Origin: Erythrobacter sp.
GTDB taxonomy: Bacteria > Pseudomonadota > Alphaproteobacteria > Sphingomonadales > Sphingomonadaceae
Direction: 5' to 3'
DNA: 64,000 bases
Assembly: GCA_009993605.1 (NCBI GenBank)
Contig: JAACTB010000016.1
Location: forward strand, 1-64,000
Below are positions 19,925 to 27,404 of the stretch, piece after piece. Made by a program: the position numbers and the translations under genes. Under the pieces are notes generated by a model that saw nothing but the letters and a program-made list of their open reading frames with translations, had not been told where the DNA came from and searched no databases. Within the stretch, counting starts at the first letter, position 1; each line of letters begins with the position of its first letter.

Positions 19925-21036
19925 ACGCACCCGCGCGCCTGTGGGTGGGGGACGGGATTGGTATCGAGCGGCGCGCTTCATCCGCCGCTCCGAAGGATGC
20001 GCGTAGCTCTGGCCTGCGTCGCATCGCGATCGTCACCGATGCGTGGCTGCCGCAGATGAACGGCGTGGTCCGCACGCTGACCACGACCTGCGACCTGTTG
20101 CGTGCGCAAGGCCACGAGGTCCTGACGATCTCGCCCGACCAGTTCTTGAGCTGGCCCTGCCCGACCTATCCCGAAATCCGCCTGGCTCTCGCCGCGCCGG
20201 GTGCGGTGGCGCGGAGCCTGCGCGCATTCGCACCCGATGCCATCCACATCGCCACCGAAGGCCCGCTGGGGCTTGCCGCGCGGCGCTATTGCGTGGACAG
20301 CGGCACGCGCTTCACCACCGCCTACCACACCCAGTTTCCCGATTACGTGGCCCAGCGCACGCACCTGCCCGCCGCATGGTTCTGGCGCTACATCCGCTGG
20401 TTCCACGCCCCCGCCCAGCGCATCCTGGTCGCGACCGAGAGCATAGCGGAGGAGCTGCGTGCCCACGGGCTCGACCAATTGCACGGATGGAGCCGCGGCG
20501 TCGATCTCGCCTGTTTCACGCCCGATGCGCCGCCCCCGCCGGAATTCGCCGCTTTGGAAGGGCCGATCCAGCTCTATGTCGGGCGAGTCCCGCCGGAGAA
20601 GAATCTCGAAGCGTTTCTCGGCGGCACCTATCCGGGCAGCAAGGTGGTGGTGGGGGACGGGCCCGCGCTCGAAGCCTTGCGCACCCGTTACCCGAACGCG
20701 CATTTCCTCGGTCGGCGCAGCGGGCGCGATCTGGCGGGCTGCTATGCCGGGGCGGATGTCTTCGTCTTTCCCAGCCGCACCGACACGTTCGGTCTCGTCA
20801 TGATCGAAACGCTCGCCTGCGGGACGCCGGTGGCCGCGTTTCCCGTTCCCGGACCGCGCGATATCGTGACCGACGCGGTCGGCGCGCTCGCGGACGATCT
20901 CGATCGGGCCATCTCCGCCGCGCTGTTCTGCGACCGCCGGGATTGCGCGCGCTATGGGGCGGGCTTCAGCTGGGATGCGGCGACCGCGCAATTCCTTGCC
21001 GGGCTGGCGCCGCTCGATCAACCAGCCCCGGCCTGA
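19921..21036 (+). CDS. Glycosyltransferase family 4 (GT1/MgtA-like)
   Basis: A 371-residue GT-B glycosyltransferase. The N-domain begins IAIVTDAWLPQMNGVVRTL, typical of alpha-mannosyltransferase-like GT4 enzymes acting on lipid acceptors. The nucleotide-sugar half has YVGRVPPEKNL and the E-x7-E type region DTFGLVMIETLACGTPVAAF. GTG 19921 overlaps the upstream LpxH-like gene by 4 bases. The pairing suggests joint action on a lipid or envelope glycolipid, but the donor and acceptor are unknown. Confidence 0.82.
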   Translation: MNAPARLWVGDGIGIERRASSAAPKDARSSGLRRIAIVTDAWLPQMNGVVRTLTTTCDLLRAQGHEVLTISPDQFLSWPCPTYPEIRLALAAPGAVARSLRAFAPDAIHIATEGPLGLAARRYCVDSGTRFTTAYHTQFPDYVAQRTHLPAAWFWRYIRWFHAPAQRILVATESIAEELRAHGLDQLHGWSRGVDLACFTPDAPPPPEFAALEGPIQLYVGRVPPEKNLEAFLGGTYPGSKVVVGDGPALEALRTRYPNAHFLGRRSGRDLAGCYAGADVFVFPSRTDTFGLVMIETLACGTPVAAFPVPGPRDIVTDAVGALADDLDRAISAALFCDRRDCARYGAGFSWDAATAQFLAGLAPLDQPAPA

Positions 21037-21109
21037 ACTCCGCTTCCGCTCCCCCGGAACACGCCGCGCTTGCGGACGGGGACGGTTCGGCCTACATGAT
21101 AGGGGCAGT

Positions 21110-21131
21110 GGCCGCTCCGCAAGGGGCGGCC
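21110..21131 (+). terminator. Terminator-like hairpin between glycosyltransferase and trcR
   Basis: A 9-bp stem (one G-U pair) closes a GCAA tetraloop, followed by a pyrimidine-rich stretch to about 21141. It lies 74 bases past the glycosyltransferase stop and 36 bases before trcR. It may end the upstream transcript, or sit in the trcR 5' leader if transcription starts near 21100, where a weak TTGCGG-17-TACATG promoter-like pair is visible. Confidence 0.5.
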
Positions 21132-21166
21132 CTTCCTATTTCAGGTCATCAGAAAAGGCGCCGAAA

Positions 21167-21889
21167 ATGGCCGACCAACCCAAGCCCCTCATGCCGCATG
21201 CGACCGCCACTTGGCTGGTCGACAACACCGGCCTCAGCTTCGAACAGATCGCAGAATTCTGCGGCCTGCACATTCTCGAAGTCCAGGCCATGGCGGACGA
21301 TCTGGCCGGCGCGAAATACACCGGGCGCGATCCGGTCCATGCGGGCGAGTTGACGCAGGGCGAGATCGAGAAGGGCCAGGAGGACAGCAGCTATTCGCTC
21401 AAGATGCAGCGCGCGCCCGTCGCAGTCAGCCGCACCAAGGGTCCGCGCTACACGCCCGTGTCTAAGCGGCAGGACAAGCCGGACGGCATCGCCTGGCTGC
21501 TGCGCAACCACCCGGAAATCTCGGACGCGCAGATCGGCAAGCTGATCGGGACCACCCGCACCACGATCGGCGCGATTCGCGACCGCACGCACTGGAACAT
21601 CCAGAACATCCAGCCCAAGGATCCGGTGACCCTTGGCCTCTGTTCGCAGCGCGAATTGGACGCGGTCGTCGCCAAGGCGGCCAAGAAGGTCGCGAGCGAG
21701 GAAGGGGACGAGGCCGAGACCGTCGCGCCCGCCGCCACCGAAGGCACCAGCGATCGCGAGCGCCTGATCGAGGAGCTGCGTGCCGAACGCGCCGAGGAAC
21801 AGAAGGCCGCCGCCGAAGCCGCGCAGGAAGCGGAAGCTGCCGCCTGGCTCGAAAACAAGCGCGCGAGCGAGGCCGAAGCCGAAGGCTGA
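21167..21889 (+). CDS. trcR: Cell-cycle transcriptional regulator TrcR (DUF1013)
   Basis: A 240-residue protein of the alphaproteobacterial DUF1013/TrcR family, conserved as a single copy and linked to the CtrA cell-cycle network in the family description. The signature block is PHATATWLVDNTGLSFEQIAEFC at the N-terminus. A second helix-turn-helix-like block follows around residues 105-145 (LLRNHPEISDAQIGKLIGTT). The last ~60 residues are a Glu/Ala-rich helical tail. ATG 21167 is preceded by an A-rich AAAAGG. A strong terminator follows the gene, so it may be monocistronic. Confidence 0.88.
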   Translation: MADQPKPLMPHATATWLVDNTGLSFEQIAEFCGLHILEVQAMADDLAGAKYTGRDPVHAGELTQGEIEKGQEDSSYSLKMQRAPVAVSRTKGPRYTPVSKRQDKPDGIAWLLRNHPEISDAQIGKLIGTTRTTIGAIRDRTHWNIQNIQPKDPVTLGLCSQRELDAVVAKAAKKVASEEGDEAETVAPAATEGTSDRERLIEELRAERAEEQKAAAEAAQEAEAAAWLENKRASEAEAEG

Positions 21890-21908
21890 CGCTCACGTCT
21901 CGAAAATT

Positions 21909-21951
21909 GCGAAGGGGCGGAAAGGCGGGCGCGCTTTTCCGCCCTTTTCGC
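21909..21951 (+). terminator. Rho-independent terminator of trcR
   Basis: The core is a perfect 9-bp stem (GGGCGGAAA at 21915-21923 with TTTCCGCCC at 21936-21944) followed directly by TTTT. The flanks (GCGAA and TTCGC) extend the pairing with one bulge. It begins 20 bases after the trcR stop and separates trcR from the acyl-CoA ligase. Confidence 0.72.
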
Positions 21952-21987
21952 TTGTCAGCAGGGCCGCGATTGGGCCATGCTACTGAC

Positions 21988-23673
21988 ATGTCTGTCAATA
22001 AGCGCTACCCGCTCCCCTCCGCCCATTACGGCCACGCGCAGCCCTGGAACAGCGCGATCAACGCCGAACCTCTCCCCGCGATCTTCGAGCGGCAGGCGCA
22101 GGCGATCCCGAATACGGTTCTCGCCGAATTCATGGGCCGCGATTTCACTTATCGCGAACTTTACGCCGAGGCGCGCCGCTTCGCCGCCGGACTGATCGCG
22201 CGCGGGATTGCGCCCAAGGACCGAATCGGTCTGTTCCTGCCCAACGTGCCCGCTTACGTCGCTGCCTATTACGGAGCGATGATGGCGGGCGCGGTGGTGG
22301 TCAATTTCTCGCCGCTCTACACGGCGGAGGAACTTGCCGCGCAGGTCGAGGATTCGGGCACGCGCCTGCTCGTTACGCTCGATTCGCCAATGCTGCTGCC
22401 GACTGCGGTGGACGTGCTCGACCGCTCCTCGCTCGAAACGCTGGTCGTCACGCGCCTCGCCGATGCGCTGCCGAAAGTGAAGAGCCTGGCGCTGCGCACG
22501 CTCGGCCGCAAGCAGATCGCTTCTGTGCCCTCGCGGCCCGATGTCGGCCAATGGAGCGATTGGTTGGGGCGTGACGGGGGCGACTTGCCCGATCTCTCCG
22601 CCGACGATCTTGCTCTGTTGCAATATACCGGCGGTACGACCGGCACGCCCAAGGGCGCGATGCTGAGCCACGCCAATCTTGCGAGCAATGCGATCCAGGT
22701 CGACATGATCGACCCCTTCGATCCGAACGAGCCCGACAGCGTGCTCGGCGCTCTCCCGCTGTTCCACGTCTTCGCCAACACCTGCGTCTTGAACCGCACG
22801 GTGGTGAAGGGCGGGCGGATCGTGATGCTGCCGCGCTTCGATGCGGGGCAGGTCCTGAAAACGATCACGAACAGCCGCCCGCGCGCCTTTCCCGGCGTGC
22901 CGACCATGTTCCAGGCGCTGCTCGACCATCCCGATTTCGCGAAGACCGATTTCTCGTCGCTCCAGATCTGCATTTCGGGCGGCGCGCCGCTGCCCGCCCC
23001 GGTGCGCGAGAAATTCGAGAAGGGGACCGGCGTGCGGCTGGTCGAAGGCTACGGCCTCACCGAAAGCGCGGGCGTCGTCTCGACCAATCCTTATGAAGGA
23101 ATGCGCAAGCCCGGCACGATCGGCCAGCCGATCCCGGCGACGCAGATCCTGTTGCTCGACAAGGAAGACCCGACCCGCCTCGCGCCCGATGGCGAGCCGG
23201 GCGAGTTGGCCGTGCGCGGCCCGCAGGTGATGTGCGGGTACTGGAACAAGCCCGAGACCCAGGCCGACGCCTTCGCGCGCTTCAATGGGGAGGATTGGCT
23301 GCGGACGGGCGATGTCGCCACGATCGACGAAGAGGGCTTCCTCGCCATCGTCGACCGGATCAAGGACATGATCGCGGTGGGCGGCTTCAAGGTCTTCCCG
23401 AGCCAGGTCGAGCACGTGCTGTTGCAGCATCCCGCGATCAAGGAAGTGCTCGTGATCGGCGTGCCCGACGAATATCGCGGCGAAGTGCCCGAAGCCTATG
23501 CGGTCTTGAACGAGGGCGAGAATGCAACGGGCGAGGAGCTCGCCACTTGGCTCAATGGCCGCATCGGCAAGCACGAGCGGGTCAGCCGCGTGGTGCTGCG
23601 CGAGGATCTGCCCAAGACCATGATCGGCAAGCTCGACCGCAAGGCCCTGCGCGCCGAGGTCCTGCCCGGCTGA
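21988..23673 (+). CDS. Long-chain fatty acid--CoA ligase / AMP-binding protein
   Basis: A 561-residue member of the acyl-adenylate-forming family, which activates carboxylic acids with ATP and joins them to CoA. Motifs in order: P-loop-like YTGGTTGTPKGA (~residue 213), VEGYGLTES (~352), WLRTGDVA (~451), and the catalytic lysine region PKTMIGKLDRKALR at the C-terminus. The sequence resembles FadD and PimA-type ligases; chain-length preference is not readable. ATG 21988 opens MSVNKRYPLP. It converges on the bactofilin gene with a hairpin between them. Confidence 0.88.
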   Translation: MSVNKRYPLPSAHYGHAQPWNSAINAEPLPAIFERQAQAIPNTVLAEFMGRDFTYRELYAEARRFAAGLIARGIAPKDRIGLFLPNVPAYVAAYYGAMMAGAVVVNFSPLYTAEELAAQVEDSGTRLLVTLDSPMLLPTAVDVLDRSSLETLVVTRLADALPKVKSLALRTLGRKQIASVPSRPDVGQWSDWLGRDGGDLPDLSADDLALLQYTGGTTGTPKGAMLSHANLASNAIQVDMIDPFDPNEPDSVLGALPLFHVFANTCVLNRTVVKGGRIVMLPRFDAGQVLKTITNSRPRAFPGVPTMFQALLDHPDFAKTDFSSLQICISGGAPLPAPVREKFEKGTGVRLVEGYGLTESAGVVSTNPYEGMRKPGTIGQPIPATQILLLDKEDPTRLAPDGEPGELAVRGPQVMCGYWNKPETQADAFARFNGEDWLRTGDVATIDEEGFLAIVDRIKDMIAVGGFKVFPSQVEHVLLQHPAIKEVLVIGVPDEYRGEVPEAYAVLNEGENATGEELATWLNGRIGKHERVSRVVLREDLPKTMIGKLDRKALRAEVLPG

Positions 23674-23678
23674 CGTAA

Positions 23679-23701
23679 CGAGGGGAGGCCCGCTCCCCTC
23701 G
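23679..23701. terminator. Hairpin between convergent acyl-CoA ligase and bactofilin genes
   Basis: A perfect 9-bp stem (CGAGGGGAG at 23679-23687 and CTCCCCTCG at 23693-23701) with a GCCCG loop fills the 39-base gap between two convergent stops. It is well placed as a bidirectional terminator, although no T run follows on either strand. Confidence 0.55.
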
Positions 23702-23712
23702 CCGGAATCATC

Positions 23713-24099
23713 TCAGTTGGCGACCGCCAGCTTCGGCTCTTCGGTCTTTGCAGGCTTCGCAGCCTTGGTCTCTCCGCGGGGAGCGAAGCGGCCCTGGACC
23801 TGCGCGCCCTGTTCGATCGTCAGCGCATCGTAATGCACGTCGCCATCGATGCGCGCGGTCTTGAGGATCGTGAGTTCGCGCGCGGTGATCGATCCGGTCA
23901 CGCGCCCGGCAAGGCGCGCGGTTTCGGCGGTGACGCCGCCATTGATCGTGCTGCCTTCGCCCTGGACCAGCGCGGAACAGGCGATATCGCCTTCCACATT
24001 GCCATCGACATGAAGATCGGCCGAAGCCGTGATATCGCCCTTCACGGAAATATCCGTGCCGAGCACCGAGAAGGTGGAATTGCCGTTGCGGGGGGTCAT
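23713..24099 (-). CDS. Bactofilin family cytoskeletal protein
   Basis: A 128-residue polymer-forming protein. The central ~90 residues are the DUF583 beta-helix core (SVLGTDISVKGDITASADLHVDGNVEGDI and repeats), flanked by short polar tails. Bactofilins form membrane-associated filaments that position peptidoglycan enzymes. The gene directly follows an M23 peptidase gene, the usual partner of bactofilins. I choose ATG 24099 (MTPRNGN), with GAGAGAG upstream and 10 bases after the peptidase stop; an in-frame ATG at 24156 would overlap the peptidase gene. Confidence 0.9.
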   Translation of the reverse strand: MTPRNGNSTFSVLGTDISVKGDITASADLHVDGNVEGDIACSALVQGEGSTINGGVTAETARLAGRVTGSITARELTILKTARIDGDVHYDALTIEQGAQVQGRFAPRGETKAAKPAKTEEPKLAVAN

Positions 24100-24109
24100 G
24101 GCTCTCTCG

Positions 24110-25285
24110 TTATTGCTGCGCGCTCGGAGCGTCGCTGCGGGCTTTTTCGAGAACATCGGGGGCTCTCTCCAGGAAGGTGCGGGGATTGACGGCGCGCCCG
24201 TTCAGGCGAACCTCGAAATGCAGGTGCGATCCGGTGGAACGCCCGGTGCTGCCCATCGATGCGATGCGATCGCCCGCGCCGACTTCGGCACCGCGCTTCA
24301 CGCCGAAAGCGGACAGGTGGGCGTAGCGGGTGATGAGGCCGTTGCCGTGATCGATCTCGACCACGTTGCCGTAACCCGATTTCACGCCGACGAAGCTGAC
24401 CCGGCCATTGGCGGCGGCCTGGATCGGCGTACCGATCGGCCCGGCGAAATCGAGGCCGCTATGCATCGCGCCGCCGCCGGTGAAGGGATCGCGGCGGGGG
24501 CCGAAGCCGGATGACATGCGCACGACGGAAGCCGGCATCACCTGAGGCACCGAATCGAGCGTCAGTTCGAGCGCGCCCATGCGGGCGAGCGAGAGGCCCA
24601 GGCGCTCGAAGCGCGGATCGATCGGGCCGCCGGTGGCGCTGGCGAATTTCTCGAGCGGACCACCCATCGCCTCACGCTCGGCCTGGCGGAGGACGGTGGC
24701 GGGGTTGAGGCCGAGTTCGCGCAGGGCCGCTTCGGCACGGGCGGAGCGGGCTTCGGCGAAGCGGGTCATCCCATCGACGAAGGCGAGCTGACGCGCCTCG
24801 ATCCGGGCGAGGGCCGCGGCTTCGGGGATCGCGGCGCTGACCTTGCCGACCATGGCCTGCGTTTCGGCGACATCGCTTGCAACCGCCTCGCCGTCCTGAG
24901 CGTTCAGGTCGGATACCTTCACGTCCTCGGGCAGGGCCGCGACCATATCCTCGATGAAGTCCTGGCGGCGTTCGAGATCCTCGGCGACGGTGTCGATATC
25001 ATCGCGATAATTGGCGAGGCGTTCTTCCGAATCGGCGACTTTAGCGGCGCGCGTCATCAGCGCGGCGCGCTCGGCGGAGGCTTCGTATTGGTTATACGCC
25101 ATCGCGCCGACGCCGCCGGTCACGCCGATCAGCGCGGCACCGACCAGGGCGGCAGCGCCGATCTGGAGGCGCGAGGAGATTTTGACGAAACGGACCTGGC
25201 CGTCCGAGCGCATGAAGAATTCGCGTTCGGGAAATAGGGCGCGCAAACGCTCCGACCAACCGCGAGCGGTATCGTTTCTGTTCAA
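24110..25285 (-). CDS. M23 family metallopeptidase, bactofilin-associated
   Basis: A 391-residue single-pass protein: a short cytoplasmic lead, a hydrophobic span around residues 43-65 (GAAALVGAALIGVTGGVGAMAY), a coiled-coil region to ~200, then a LytM/M23 domain. The catalytic residues are intact (H275 and D279 in HSGLD; H354 and H356 in HLHFE), so peptidoglycan endopeptidase activity is expected. The start is TTG 25285 with AGGATGGGA upstream. It is cotranscribed with the bactofilin, fitting localised wall remodelling. Its promoter region is shared with the divergent nadD. Confidence 0.88.
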   Translation of the reverse strand: MNRNDTARGWSERLRALFPEREFFMRSDGQVRFVKISSRLQIGAAALVGAALIGVTGGVGAMAYNQYEASAERAALMTRAAKVADSEERLANYRDDIDTVAEDLERRQDFIEDMVAALPEDVKVSDLNAQDGEAVASDVAETQAMVGKVSAAIPEAAALARIEARQLAFVDGMTRFAEARSARAEAALRELGLNPATVLRQAEREAMGGPLEKFASATGGPIDPRFERLGLSLARMGALELTLDSVPQVMPASVVRMSSGFGPRRDPFTGGGAMHSGLDFAGPIGTPIQAAANGRVSFVGVKSGYGNVVEIDHGNGLITRYAHLSAFGVKRGAEVGAGDRIASMGSTGRSTGSHLHFEVRLNGRAVNPRTFLERAPDVLEKARSDAPSAQQ

Positions 25286-25407
25286 AGCGATCCCATCCTG
25301 TGTAGTCTTTTGTACGATCCGGCGGCGTCCCTAGCGAGCGATCCGTAAGATTGCGAATCGAGGGGGCCGAAAATGGCCGAATCGACAGGTTCGCGGGACG
25401 AAGCGTT

Positions 25408-25445
25408 TTCGTTCCCGAAAAATTTGCGAAAAATGCGGGAACGAA
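25408..25445. promoter_or_regulatory. Inverted repeat in the divergent M23/nadD promoter region
   Basis: A perfect 10-base inverted repeat (TTCGTTCCCG and CGGGAACGAA) with an 18-base A/T-rich spacer lies in the 232-base gap between two divergent genes. A near copy of the right arm, GCGGGACGAA, occurs at 25393-25402. The symmetry and location suit an operator, but no cognate regulator is evident in the window. Confidence 0.35.
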
Positions 25446-25517
25446 TCGTGTTTCCGCGCTTTTGAGGCTCTTCTGTCGCCCCCTGACAGCAACAGGGCCG
25501 GGTGGTAACAGACCCGG

Positions 25518-26237
25518 ATGCTCCCGAACGCTTCCCCCATCGCAGGTCCCCCGCGCCAGGCTCTCCCCCGGATCGGCCTCTTGGGCGGCAGCTTCAATCC
25601 GGCGCATGGCGGCCATCGCCGGATCTCCCTGTTCGCGATGCGCGCTCTGGATCTGGACGAGGTGTGGTGGCTGGTGTCGCCGGGAAATCCGTTGAAACCG
25701 AAAGAGGGAATGGCGCCGCTCGCCGCGCGCTATGCCTCGGCCGTGCGGCAGGCGCGCCGCGCGCCGATCCGCCCCACCGCGATCGAGCGGGAGCTGGGCA
25801 CGCGCTATACCGTCGATACGCTGGCAAAGCTCGTCCGCCGCTATCGCAGACGCGAATTCGTCTGGCTGATGGGGTCGGACAATCTGGCCCAGTTCCACCG
25901 CTGGCGCGACTGGCGCAGGATCGCGCGGACGATGCCGATTGCGGTTATCGCGCGTCCCGGTTATGATGGTGACGCCTTCGCGAGCCCCGCGATGGCCTGG
26001 CTGCGGCGTTATCGCATACCCGCCGCCGGTTTCGCGAACAGGTCCCGATGGAGCGCTCCGGCACTGGTGATCCTGCGTTTCGACCCTGACCATCGTTCGG
26101 CGACGGCGCTTCGCCGCGCCGATCCCGATTGGGCGACGCGTGACGCCAAGGCCGCCGGATACGGCCAGATGCGCGATCGTCTGACCCATCGTCCGATTCC
26201 CGCCGACATTGCTCGCGGGAAGGCCACGCGCCCGTGA
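25518..26237 (+). CDS. nadD: Nicotinate-nucleotide adenylyltransferase
   Basis: Transfers AMP from ATP to nicotinate mononucleotide in NAD synthesis. The 239-residue protein shows the nucleotidyltransferase opening GLLGGSFNPAHGGH (residues 20-33), the NadD segment WWLVSPGNPLK, and MGSDNLAQFHRWRDW near residue 120. The usual ISSTxIR motif is replaced by RSATALRRADPDW. It heads a typical order, nadD-rsfS-rlmH-envC-ctpA. Confidence 0.92.
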   Translation: MLPNASPIAGPPRQALPRIGLLGGSFNPAHGGHRRISLFAMRALDLDEVWWLVSPGNPLKPKEGMAPLAARYASAVRQARRAPIRPTAIERELGTRYTVDTLAKLVRRYRRREFVWLMGSDNLAQFHRWRDWRRIARTMPIAVIARPGYDGDAFASPAMAWLRRYRIPAAGFANRSRWSAPALVILRFDPDHRSATALRRADPDWATRDAKAAGYGQMRDRLTHRPIPADIARGKATRP

Positions 26238-26292
26238 CGCGCCGGTTTCCTTTTTCCGCAATCTCCCATTTCGAGGAATACGACATCCCTTC

Positions 26293-26715
26293 ATGCCGCA
26301 AGTCCAACCCCCTTCCGCGACCGATGCAACCGCAAAGGCCCTTGCGATGAGCGGCGCCGACTCGACCGACAAGAGCGCGCTGCTCGACCTCGTCCTCTCG
26401 CACCTCGACGACGACCAGGCGCAGGATGTCGTCACCATCGATCTCGAGGGCAAAAGCTCGATCGCCGATTACATGGTGATCGCCTCGGGCCGCTCGACGC
26501 GCCAGGTCGCCGCGATCGCCACGAAGCTGGCGGAAAAGGTCAAGCAGGCGGGCTTCGGCCCGGTGAAGCTGGAAGGTCTGCCCGCCGCCGACTGGGTGCT
26601 GCTCGATGCGGGCGACGTGGTGGTGCATCTGTTCCGACCCGAAGTGCGCAGCTTCTATAACCTGGAACGCATGTGGGCCTTCGGCGACGCGCCGCCCGTG
26701 GCGGGAATGGCGTAG
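26293..26715 (+). CDS. rsfS: Ribosome silencing factor RsfS
   Basis: Binds ribosomal protein uL14 and blocks subunit joining when nutrients are scarce. The 140-residue protein carries the family core: DIAQDVV-like DDQAQDVVTIDLEGKSSIADY, IASGRSTRQVAAIA, EGLPAADWVLLDAGDVVVHLF, and FYNLERMW near the C-terminus. ATG 26293 gives a short polar lead; ATG 26347 (MSGADST) is possible. A palindrome-rich gap follows before rlmH. Confidence 0.92.
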   Translation: MPQVQPPSATDATAKALAMSGADSTDKSALLDLVLSHLDDDQAQDVVTIDLEGKSSIADYMVIASGRSTRQVAAIATKLAEKVKQAGFGPVKLEGLPAADWVLLDAGDVVVHLFRPEVRSFYNLERMWAFGDAPPVAGMA

Positions 26716-26734
26716 GTTTTCGAGTTGTGTTTTT

Positions 26735-26948
26735 CGAACTCGCCTCCGCGAGTTCGTCCTCGGTGCTGTTCCTCCCTTCGGTCGGGCACCTGCGGGGCGC
26801 GCGGTCGCGCTTGCGGTCCGCTGGCCGCGGACCGTTCCCGGCCAAACCTGTCAGTGTTGTCGCGGAGCACGGGCCGCAGGCCCGCAAGGGCGACCGCCCG
26901 CCCGCAGCGCCGTAGGCGCGAGGATATCGCACCCGCGGAGGCGGGTGC
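26735..26948. repeat. Cluster of six short hairpins between rsfS and rlmH
   Basis: Within 214 bases there are successive inverted repeats: 8-bp arms at 26735-26742/26749-26756; 5-bp GGTGC/GCACC at 26762-26766/26786-26790 enclosing a CCC/GGG pair; 8-bp at 26814-26821/26827-26834; 6-bp at 26870-26875/26879-26884; 5-bp at 26907-26911/26915-26919; and 8-bp at 26929-26936/26941-26948. Except for the second, loops are only 3-6 bases. It occupies nearly all of the 250-base gap in an otherwise tightly packed operon. It looks like a REP/ERIC-like mosaic repeat or a structured intercistronic RNA. No second copy is seen in the window. Confidence 0.7.
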
Positions 26949-26965
26949 GCAAACAAAGGTTCTCC

Positions 26966-27385
26966 ATGCTCCTACACATCATCGCTCGCGGAAAGATCGC
27001 TCGCTCGCCCGAAGCGGAGCTGGTGGCGCGGTATGAGAAGCGGGTTACTTGGCCGTTCAAAGTAACCGAGCTGCCCGAGACGGGCGGCAGGATCCCCGAC
27101 CCCTTGAGCCCCCATCGCACCGTCCTGCTCGACGAGCGGGGCAGGGACCTCACCTCGCGTGAATTCGCGGGCGTTTTGGAACGCTGGCGCGACGAGGGCG
27201 TGCGCGAGGCGCGTTTCGTTCTGGGTGCGGCGGACGGACATTCGCGCGAGGAGCGTGAGGAGGCCGACCTGCTCGTCGCCTTTGGGAAGGCGACCTGGCC
27301 GCATCTTATGGCGCGCGCCATGCTGGCCGAGCAGCTCTATCGTGCGACCACCATCGTCGCGGGTCACCCCTATCATCGCGACTGA
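26966..27385 (+). CDS. rlmH: 23S rRNA (pseudouridine(1915)-N(3))-methyltransferase RlmH
   Basis: SPOUT-class methyltransferase that modifies pseudouridine 1915 in helix 69. The length of 139 residues is close to the family norm of ~155. The C-terminal trefoil-knot sequence is clear: FVLGAADGHS, then ATWPHLMARAMLAEQLYRA and the terminal GHPYHR. ATG 26966 has AAAGG six bases upstream, right after the hairpin cluster. The open frame extends upstream, but that part is only repeat sequence. Confidence 0.94.
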   Translation: MLLHIIARGKIARSPEAELVARYEKRVTWPFKVTELPETGGRIPDPLSPHRTVLLDERGRDLTSREFAGVLERWRDEGVREARFVLGAADGHSREEREEADLLVAFGKATWPHLMARAMLAEQLYRATTIVAGHPYHRD

Positions 27386-27404
27386 GATTCCGGCATCTGG
27401 CGTC

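Noticed and set aside
26606-26965. N-terminal extension of RlmH through the intergenic region
   Set aside because: The frame is open by chance across the palindrome cluster; RlmH has a good ribosome binding site and its normal start at 26966.
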